NCBI RefSeq assembly: GCF_946151065.1
Contig: NZ_CAMGZA010000001.1
Location: 1 to 64,000, forward strand
Direction: 5' to 3'
DNA: 64,000 nucleotides
Origin: Microbacterium sp. Marseille-Q6965
GTDB taxonomy: Bacteria; Actinomycetota; Actinomycetes; Actinomycetales; Microbacteriaceae
This document shows positions 46,401-52,246 of this stretch, one piece after another. The translations under genes and the position numbers were made by a program. Below the pieces are notes generated by a model. It ran no database searches. It had not been told where the DNA came from and saw only the letters and a program-made list of their open reading frames with translations. The number at the start of each line of letters is the position of its first letter. Position 1 is the stretch's first letter.

Positions 46401-46878
46401 GCGTGATCGCCCCGGCGAGGCGGTGGTATCCCTCCTCGCCGCGCGCGAGCACGAGCAGATGCGTCCCGGCCGGATCGGGCACGCCGCCCTGCGGCTGCGG
46501 CAGCCCGAGCGACAGCTCCGCGCCGAACACGGTGTCGACCGACGTGTGCTCGGCCGCCTCGGCGAAGCGCGCGATCCCGTAGAAGCCGTCGTGATCGGTC
46601 ATCGCCAGGGCCTCGAGTCCCAGCCGCTCGGCCTCCTCAACGAGATCCTCCGGGGAGGAGGCGCCGTCGAGGAACGAGAAGGACGAGTGCGCGTGAAGCT
46701 CGGCGTAGCGGACCCGGCTCGTCCCTCGCTCGATGCGCGGCGGCTGGTACGCGCCCCGCTTGCGGCTCCACGCGGGGCTGTCGCCGCCATCGGCGTTCGC
46801 GGGGCGCGGGTCGGGACGGCGCCCGCTGAGGGTGCGCTCGAGTTCGTTCCACGGGATCGGCGGATTCGTCCAGCCCAT
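43465..46878 (-). CDS. dnaE2: error-prone DNA polymerase DnaE2
   Basis: C-family polymerase of 1137 residues that carries out translesion synthesis in the actinobacterial mutasome. The N-terminal PHP domain has AELHAHSSFSFLDG and ALAMTDHDGFYG; the palm acidic residues are in PDIDVDFDSDRRE and further on in the AIYAQIQAFANFGFAESHS segment; the end contains an OB fold (VEVAGLVTHRQRP). The start ATG at 46878 shares one base with the imuB stop (TGATG), so translation is coupled. It requires ImuA' and ImuB in vivo (mycobacterial work). Confidence 0.95.
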   Translation of the reverse strand: MGWTNPPIPWNELERTLSGRRPDPRPANADGGDSPAWSRKRGAYQPPRIERGTSRVRYAELHAHSSFSFLDGASSPEDLVEEAERLGLEALAMTDHDGFYGIARFAEAAEHTSVDTVFGAELSLGLPQPQGGVPDPAGTHLLVLARGEEGYHRLAGAITRAQLRGGEKGRPLYDLDDLAERGRGHWAVLTGCRKGAVGRALSGPVSRGSGDLSAAEAALRDLVDRFGRDGVFVELTRHGDPLDDRRNDALADLASRVGVPVLATNNVHYATPERARLARAVAAIRATRAMDDLDGWLPAHDAAHLRSGDEMARLFARFPDAVERTADLAAELAFPLRRARPALPKQEVPDGHTPMSYLRELVWRAVPSHYPRLDDAGRRRIEHELDVIERKDFPGYFLIVHDIVAEARRRGILCQGRGSAAASAVCYLLDITAVDAIAYDLPFERFLSAIRDEEPDIDVDFDSDRREEIIQWVYNQYGRERAAQVANVIQYRPKNAVRDVARALGFSPGQQDAWSRQVERWGATLESGPDHDIPDQVIEYAAELMKAPRHLGIHSGGMVLTDRPVGEVVPVEHARMENRTVIQWDKDDAAWMGLVKFDLLGLGMLSALQHCFDLVHASTGERWQLRELPREEPAVYDMLCRADSIGVFQVESRAQMGLLPRLQPRRFYDLVIQIALIRPGPIQGGAVHPFVRRKMGTEPTTYPHPKLKPVLERTHGVPIFQEQLMQMAMVIGDCTGEDADLLRRAMGSKRGLERIEKIRDKLYAGMRRNGLSDEAADAIYAQIQAFANFGFAESHSLSFGLLVYASSWIKLHYPAAFLAGLLRAQPMGFYSAATLTADARRHGVVVHRPDINLSGAQETLEPLDPERHGPTGRDECLRSFDGEPPPFDPHAPDESAAHRRDGAFAVRLGLAGVTGVGLRTARAIAAERDANGPFASMHDLVRRTGVSENQLEALATAGAFASLGHGTREALWIAGAAAQDRPEYLPGTVQAVQPPLFPDPSSYERLASDLWATGVSTDDHPLTHFRGALDARGVVTSAGLRTHETGRRVEVAGLVTHRQRPATASGVTFLNLEDEFGLINVICSVGAWTRFRAVVRDSPALIARGILERSPEGVINIVADGFEDLRVGIGHRSRDFR

Positions 46879-48467
46879 CAGGCGTACCTCCCCTCCACCC
46901 ACCAGCGAGCCCCCTCGTGCACGACGAGCCAGGCCCCGCCCGCGTCGTCCACGAGCTGGAACCGATGCGCGCGGCGGGCACGCGCGGCGTCCCACGTGCG
47001 CTCGATCACGGGCCACGGACCCGTCCACGACACGACGCGGCGCCCATCGAGCTCGACCGGCTCGCCCGAGACCATGCCGCGTGCGTCGACGCCGACCGGC
47101 GCGCCCCCGGGGCCGCGCACGGTGACGGGGTGGGGGTGGCGGAACACCTCGGCGGGCAGCGGAGACGGCGGGGAACCCGGCCAGGGGCGGTCCCGGCTCT
47201 GCTCGGGAGCGGCGCCGTCGCCCCAGGGCAGGAGCACCTCGCGTTCGGCGGCGCTGCGGCCACCGCCGATGGCGGGGCTGAGCACGCCGCGATGACCGAG
47301 CACGGCCTGCAGCCGGGTCATGGCGTGGTGGGCGCGCTCGTCGGCGCCCTGCCCGATGAGCGCCGGCTGGTGGGCCGCGCCGTCGTCCACGGCCTCGGCC
47401 TCGATCCGCACGAGGGTCACGGCGCCCTGCGGGGCGGTCTCGCCGCCCTGCTGCAGCTGCCAGCGCACCCGGTCGACCACGCTGGCGGCGTCGAAGCTCA
47501 CGGGATGCTGCCACACCCGTTCGCTGCGCCCGTCGCGATCGTCCTCGATCGTGATCCGCACCGCCGTGCAGACGAGCCCCGCCTGTCCGACCGTCTCGCA
47601 GAAGCCCTCGACGGTCTGCCGCACCGCGAAGGCGATCTGCTCGGCCAGCTCGAGGGGTGGCTCGAGCGACAGCTCGCGCGCAAGCTCCGGCGGCGGCTCC
47701 CGCGGCTCGACGACGCGCGAGTCCGCTCCGGCGGCGAGGGCCTGCAGTCGCAGCCCGCGATCTCCGAGGCGCTCGCGCACGCGCGCGGGGGCGAGCCCCG
47801 CGAAGTCGCCCAGGGTGCGCACGCCGAGGCGCGCCAGCAGCAGGGCGAGCTGTTCATCGCCCAGCGCGGTCACGGGCAGCGGGGCGAGAAAGGCGGCCGA
47901 CGCGCCCGGCGGCACGATCCGCACCGGGACCGGCACCTCGGCTCCCGTTGCGGAAGCATCCGGTCCCGCCGCCCGCGCCGTCGGGAGGGATCGCGCGGCC
48001 TGCTCCGCGGTGAAGACCCCGTCGGCGATCCCCGCACGCACCTCGTCGTAGCCGCGCGCGGCGAGCGCCTCCGCGAGTGCCCTTGCGGCCTCTGCCTCGC
48101 CGCCGTAGAACCGGGCGGGGCCGCGGGCGCGCAGCGCGACGAGGCCGGGGGCGAGGGGCTGGCCGCCGGGGGCGAGCTCCTCGAGCACGCGCAGCACGGC
48201 ATGGAAGGCGCGCTCGTCGCGCCCCGGGTCGTCCGGGACGACGAGCAGGCGCGGGCAGGCTCCCTGGGCGTCGCGTCGCCGCTGGCCCACCGCCACCCCT
48301 TGGGCCCGCGCGAAGGCGGAACAGGCGACGACACGGTTCGCCCTGATCACGGCGATCGGCGCATCGGGATCGACGGGGTCGGCACCGAGCTCGCGGGCCC
48401 GGGTGCGCAGGAACGCCGTGACCGGCCAGTCGGGGAACAGCAGGACGAGGGCGCGCTCGGGGCTCAT
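46878..48467 (-). CDS. imuB: Y-family polymerase-like protein ImuB
   Basis: A 529-residue catalytically inactive Y-family homolog that bridges ImuA', DnaE2 and the beta clamp. The usual Y-family catalytic acids are absent: the first motif reads VLLFPDWPVTAF without the Asp of DMDxF, and the second SxDE motif is replaced by ALRARGPARFYGGE. The helix-hairpin-helix region is LLARLGVRTLGDFAGLAP. The C-terminal RWWVEGRYA end is typical. It overlaps imuA' by 4 bp (ATGA) and dnaE2 by 1 bp. I see no canonical clamp-binding motif with certainty. Confidence 0.92.
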   Translation of the reverse strand: MSPERALVLLFPDWPVTAFLRTRARELGADPVDPDAPIAVIRANRVVACSAFARAQGVAVGQRRRDAQGACPRLLVVPDDPGRDERAFHAVLRVLEELAPGGQPLAPGLVALRARGPARFYGGEAEAARALAEALAARGYDEVRAGIADGVFTAEQAARSLPTARAAGPDASATGAEVPVPVRIVPPGASAAFLAPLPVTALGDEQLALLLARLGVRTLGDFAGLAPARVRERLGDRGLRLQALAAGADSRVVEPREPPPELARELSLEPPLELAEQIAFAVRQTVEGFCETVGQAGLVCTAVRITIEDDRDGRSERVWQHPVSFDAASVVDRVRWQLQQGGETAPQGAVTLVRIEAEAVDDGAAHQPALIGQGADERAHHAMTRLQAVLGHRGVLSPAIGGGRSAAEREVLLPWGDGAAPEQSRDRPWPGSPPSPLPAEVFRHPHPVTVRGPGGAPVGVDARGMVSGEPVELDGRRVVSWTGPWPVIERTWDAARARRAHRFQLVDDAGGAWLVVHEGARWWVEGRYA

Positions 48468-49183
48468 GTGCCCACCGCCCGCAGCAACGGCCGCCGTGCG
48501 GCCTCGTTCGCGATCGTCTCGCTCGGGATCGCCTCGACGTGGCCGGACGGACCGGGGAGCAGCACCCGCACCGAACGGGGCCGGGGCGTGCGACGACCGG
48601 TGAGCGTGATCGTGACCGCCCGGCCCGACAGCAGGCCGTGGCCGCGGCCGATGCCATGCCATTCGACCTCGCCGAAAGACAGGGCTGCCTCGATCCCCGG
48701 CCACTCGCCGAGGGTGAGCAGGGTGCCGCCCCTGTCGCGCAGCCGGGCCTCCAGCCGGGCCGCCTCGCCCTCCGCCGGGCGGCGGGGCGGGCGCACGGCC
48801 ACGAGGGGGAAGACCTCGGCGGCCGCGGAGGCGGCCTGGAGCCAGCGGTCGCCCGGGTCGGGGATGAGGGCGAGTCGGTCGAGGGCGACGCCGTGCCCCT
48901 CCGCGGCCTCCATCGACAGCTCGGGCAGTCCGATCACCGCGCACCATGATCCCTCTCGCGAGCTTGCCCCTAGGAGGGCCAGCAGCAGGCTCGTCGCCCC
49001 TGGCTGCAGGGCGTAGGCGGCCCCTGGGCGCAGCCCGCCGTCGGGGAACAGAGAAGAGAGAGCGTCGGGCACGGGCAGTGTCTCCGGCTCGGCGCGACGC
49101 CGCTGCATGCCCGCGATCTGCTCGCGCAGGCGCAGCACCGTGGCGAGGTCCGCTCGCCCACCGATCACCGCCGCCGTGCTCAT
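48464..49183 (-). CDS. imuA': ImuA'-like RecA-fold mutasome protein
   Basis: A 239-residue degenerate RecA-like protein. The N-terminus REQIAGMQRRRAEP and the region LPVPDALSSLFPDGGLRPGAAYAL correspond to the start of SulA/ImuA-type proteins; no intact Walker A is present. Gene order imuA'-imuB-dnaE2 and 4-bp overlap with imuB support the call. The ATG at 49183 is 6 nt after a TATACT -10, and a LexA box lies 44-59 bp upstream, so the operon should be DNA-damage inducible. Confidence 0.9.
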   Translation of the reverse strand: MSTAAVIGGRADLATVLRLREQIAGMQRRRAEPETLPVPDALSSLFPDGGLRPGAAYALQPGATSLLLALLGASSREGSWCAVIGLPELSMEAAEGHGVALDRLALIPDPGDRWLQAASAAAEVFPLVAVRPPRRPAEGEAARLEARLRDRGGTLLTLGEWPGIEAALSFGEVEWHGIGRGHGLLSGRAVTITLTGRRTPRPRSVRVLLPGPSGHVEAIPSETIANEAARRPLLRAVGT

Positions 49184-49189
49184 GGCGTC

Positions 49190-49195
49190 AGTATA
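49190..49195 (-). promoter_or_regulatory. -10 of the mutasome operon promoter (leaderless)
   Basis: On the minus strand TATACT lies 6 nt before the imuA' ATG. A convincing -35 is not seen. Confidence 0.5.
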
Positions 49196-49226
49196 GAAAC
49201 TATGTACGACAAAGGAATGGGAGAAA

Positions 49227-49242
49227 TCGAACGAACGTTCTA
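49227..49242. promoter_or_regulatory. LexA (SOS) box of the mutasome operon
   Basis: TCGAACGAACGTTCTA differs by one base from the actinobacterial consensus TCGAAC-n4-GTTCGA. It is 44-59 bp before imuA', just upstream of where the -35 should be. It also lies 76 bp before the aminotransferase start on the other strand. Confidence 0.8.
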
Positions 49243-49317
49243 GCTTTGCTTGAGGGTTCGACTCGCCGATTCCGGCGTCAGAGGGAGGTGGCGAGCCTAC
49301 GGGTAACGTGGGACGCC

Positions 49318-50481
49318 GTGCCCCAGCTCGCCTCCCACATCCCCTCGGTTCCCGAGTCGGGGACCCGACGGATCTTCGAGCTTGCCGCGACCGTCGCGGA
49401 TCCGATCATGCTCGTCGTCGGCGAGCCCGATGTCCCCGTCGCGCCGCACATCGCCGACGCGGCACGGCAGGCCTGGGACCGCGACGACACCAATTACGCG
49501 AGCAACGGCGGACTGCCCGCGTTGCGCCGCGCGATCGTCGACAAGCTCGCGCGCGAGAACGGCATCGCGGTCGACATCGAGCAGGTGTGGGTGACCGTCG
49601 GCGGTACGCAGGCCCTCGCCCAGGCGTTCACGCTCACCCTCGCGGAGGGGGATGAGATCCTCGTGCCCGACCCCGGATACACCACCTTCGCCATGTATCC
49701 CCGCGCGCAGGGCGCTGTGCCCGTGCCGTACCCGCTGCGCGCCGAGCACGGCTTCACGCCGTACCTGAGCGAGCTCGAGCCGCTCGTCACCGCACGCACA
49801 CGCGCGATCGTCGTCAACTCGCCCTCCAATCCGCTCGGCGTCGTGTTCTCGCGAGAGGTGCTGACCGAGATCATCCGCTTCGCGGCCGCGCACGACCTCT
49901 GGATCATCAGCGACGAGGTCTACGAGCACTTCACGTGGGACGGTCCGCACCTGTCCCTTGCCGCGGTGGCCGCCGACCTGGGGGAGGTCGGCCGCGTGCT
50001 GAGCGTCTTCTCCACCTCCAAGAGTCACGCCATGACGGGCGCCCGTGTCGGCTGGCTCGTCACGCCGCCCGGCCTCGCGGACACCATGCGCGCCCTGCAG
50101 GAGGCGATGATCGCCTGCGTCGCGATGCCCGAGCAGTACGCGGCGATCGCGGCGCTCACAGGGCCGATGGAGCACGTGGAGCGCGCGCGGGCGCGCTACC
50201 GGGCCGCGATCGTGGCGGCGACCGCGCAGCTGGACGATCTCGGTTTCCGCTACCACCGGCCGCAGGGGGCGTTCTATCTGTGGATCGACCTCTCGCACGC
50301 CACCGGCGGCGATGTCGCGTCATGGGCGCAGCGCTTCCTGCTCACCGAACAGGTGGCGGTCGCCCCCGGCAGCGCGTTCGGGCGGGGCGGGGAGGGGTGG
50401 ATCCGGATCTGCCTCGCGGCCGACGAGCACGACATCCGCACCGGCATCTCGCGCCTTCCTCGTCCTGAGGGTCGGCGCTGA
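49318..50481 (+). CDS. PLP-dependent aminotransferase (class I/II, AspC-like)
   Basis: Fold-type I aminotransferase of 387 residues. PLP contacts are VGGTQALAQAF, VNSPSNPLGVVF (Asn), ISDEVYEHF (Asp, Tyr) and the Schiff-base Lys in STSKSHAMTGARVGWLV shown here by STSKSHAMTG. The C-terminal Arg is in GWIRICLA. The amino donor and acceptor are unknown. The start is ambiguous: GTG 49318 (8 nt after TAACGT, possibly leaderless) is chosen; a GTG at 49288 is in frame but its GGGAGG overlaps the codon. Confidence 0.88.
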   Translation: MPQLASHIPSVPESGTRRIFELAATVADPIMLVVGEPDVPVAPHIADAARQAWDRDDTNYASNGGLPALRRAIVDKLARENGIAVDIEQVWVTVGGTQALAQAFTLTLAEGDEILVPDPGYTTFAMYPRAQGAVPVPYPLRAEHGFTPYLSELEPLVTARTRAIVVNSPSNPLGVVFSREVLTEIIRFAAAHDLWIISDEVYEHFTWDGPHLSLAAVAADLGEVGRVLSVFSTSKSHAMTGARVGWLVTPPGLADTMRALQEAMIACVAMPEQYAAIAALTGPMEHVERARARYRAAIVAATAQLDDLGFRYHRPQGAFYLWIDLSHATGGDVASWAQRFLLTEQVAVAPGSAFGRGGEGWIRICLAADEHDIRTGISRLPRPEGRR

Positions 50482-50492
50482 CGCGCGCGGAA

Positions 50493-50498
50493 TAGAAT
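50493..50498 (+). promoter_or_regulatory. -10 of the yebC promoter
   Basis: TAGAAT lies 30 bp before the yebC ATG, with GGAG at 50521-50524 as ribosome site; the -35 is weak. Confidence 0.45.
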
Positions 50499-50528
50499 CG
50501 ATACAGCAGTCTGACGATCGGGAGTTTC

Positions 50529-51287
50529 ATGTCCGGGCATTCCAAGTGGGCCACCACGAAGCACAAGAAGGCGGTCATCGACGCCAAGCGCGCGAAGTCG
50601 TGGGCGAAGCTCATCAAGAACATCGAGGTGGCGGCGCGGCTCGGCGGCCCCGACGAGTCGGGCAACCCCACGCTCTTCGACGCCGTGCTGAAGGCCAAGA
50701 AGACCTCCGTCCCCAAGGACAACATCGAGCGCGCCATCAAGCGCGGCGCCGGCATCGGTGGCGAGGCGGTCGACTACACGACGATCATGTACGAGTGCTA
50801 CGCCCCCGGCGGGGTGGCGATGCTGATCGAGTGCCTCACCGACAACAAGAACCGCGCGGCCGCCGAGGTGCGCACGGCCGTCACGCGCAACGGCGGCAAC
50901 ATGGCCGACCCGGGCAGCGTCTCGTTCAACTTCGAGCGCAAGGGCGTCATCGTCGTCTCGGGTGAGGGCACCACCGAGGACGACGTGATGCTCGCCGCCC
51001 TGGAAGCGGGCGCGCAGGAGATCGAGCCGCATCCGCAGGGCTTCGAGGTGGTCACCGAGGCGAGCGATCTCGTCGCGGTGCGCACGGCCCTGCAGGAGGC
51101 GGGGATCGAGTACGAGTCGGCCGACGCGGAGTTCGTCGCGAACGTCAAGGTCCCGGCCGACGCCGAGACGGCTCGCAAGGTGTTCCGCCTCATCGACGCG
51201 CTCGAGGACAGCGACGACGTGCAGAACGTCTACACGAACATCGACGTCGCACCCGAGGTGCTCGCGGAGCTCGAGAACGACGAGTGA
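50529..51287 (+). CDS. yebC: YebC/PmpR family protein
   Basis: A 252-residue protein of the YebC/TACO1 family, first described as transcription regulators and recently shown to help ribosomes through proline stretches. The N-terminal signature is [19 protein letters not shown], then NIERAIKRG and [19 protein letters not shown] cut here to [12 protein letters not shown]. In most actinobacteria yebC is followed by ruvC-ruvA-ruvB; here a terminator and an unrelated gene follow. Confidence 0.95.
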   Translation: MSGHSKWATTKHKKAVIDAKRAKSWAKLIKNIEVAARLGGPDESGNPTLFDAVLKAKKTSVPKDNIERAIKRGAGIGGEAVDYTTIMYECYAPGGVAMLIECLTDNKNRAAAEVRTAVTRNGGNMADPGSVSFNFERKGVIVVSGEGTTEDDVMLAALEAGAQEIEPHPQGFEVVTEASDLVAVRTALQEAGIEYESADAEFVANVKVPADAETARKVFRLIDALEDSDDVQNVYTNIDVAPEVLAELENDE

Positions 51288-51303
51288 CGCCGACCCGTCC
51301 GTC

Positions 51304-51342
51304 CGGAAGGCGCGGGTACCCTCAGGGGGCCCGCGCCTTCCG
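51304..51342. terminator. bidirectional terminator between yebC and the VKOR gene
   Basis: A 13-bp perfect stem (CGGAAGGCGCGGG, 51304-51316; CCCGCGCCTTCCG, 51330-51342) lies between the converging stops. Confidence 0.8.
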
Positions 51343-51344
51343 CG

Positions 51345-51941
51345 TCAGACGAAGGTCGCGAGCACGTTCAGGCGCAACTGCGCGATCACGGCGATGACGG
51401 CGTAGCTGGCGACCGCGAGCAGGGGCAGCCAGCTCATCATGCGGTCCGCGGCCTTCTGCGCCGCACGGGGGAGCGGCAGCGCGCCGATGCGGATGATGTG
51501 CAGCAGCACGGCGTAGAACGACGGGATCGTCACGACCCAGGTGACCATGCACCACGGGCACAGCGTGTGCAGCTCGAAGATGCTCTGCGAGATCAGCCAC
51601 ACCACGAAGCCGAACGCGAACGTCATGCCGGCGGCGAAGAGGAGCCAGAACCAGCGGGCGAACCGTGCGCCCGCGAGGAGCGCGGCGCCGACCACGAGCG
51701 GGGCGACCCAGCCGGTGATGCCGAGGATCGGGTTCGGGAAGCCGAAGGCCGAGCCCTGCCACGATCCGAGGTTGGCGCTGCACTGCACGAGCACGCTGAA
51801 GTCGCAGCCGGCACCGGCACCGGGATTCTCCAGTTGCTCGAATCGCTCCATGGTGAGCGAGAAGGCGGCCCACCAGCCGATCGCCCCGGCGAGCATGAGC
51901 CAGACGGCAAGAGCGGTGGGTCGGGTGCGGGGCGTTGCCAT
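51345..51941 (-). CDS. vitamin K epoxide reductase (VKOR) family protein
   Basis: A 198-residue membrane oxidoreductase with four to five hydrophobic segments. The redox cysteines are Cys46 and Cys54 (loop pair) and the active-site CPWC at 128-131. Bacterial VKORs reoxidise DsbA-like proteins and pass electrons to menaquinone. No DsbA-like gene is adjacent and there is no fused thioredoxin domain. The start is ATG 51941. Confidence 0.93.
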   Translation of the reverse strand: MATPRTRPTALAVWLMLAGAIGWWAAFSLTMERFEQLENPGAGAGCDFSVLVQCSANLGSWQGSAFGFPNPILGITGWVAPLVVGAALLAGARFARWFWLLFAAGMTFAFGFVVWLISQSIFELHTLCPWCMVTWVVTIPSFYAVLLHIIRIGALPLPRAAQKAADRMMSWLPLLAVASYAVIAVIAQLRLNVLATFV

Positions 51942-52246
51942 GGGGGCATTCTCGCATCGCCGCATGAACGGATCCGTTGCGCGACGGGGCCGTCGGGGGA
52001 GTCGCGGCGGTCGCGACACGGCCCCGCGACGGCGTTGTGGGGCGAACAGTGCGATAATGGCCAGCAAGGTGCAATCCGCGGCCGCGCCGCGAACCGCCCC
52101 TGACAGAGAAGACTTCGAGGCGATGACTGCCTCGCGCGACCAGAGCAGTGCGCCGGTCGCAACACCGAGTGAGTTCGCGGCATCCAGGTGCCGCACGAGA
52201 TTTCCGGGCGACGCGCGGATGTCCGCCCGCAGGGAGTACGCCAGCG
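51942..52246. other. 305-bp region with the RNase E/G promoter and leader
   Basis: It separates the divergent VKOR and rne-type genes. GATAAT (52053-52058) is the best -10 for the ribonuclease and would give a leader of about 180 nt, long enough for autoregulation as known for E. coli rne. No open frame or strong inverted repeat was noticed in the leader. Confidence 0.4.
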
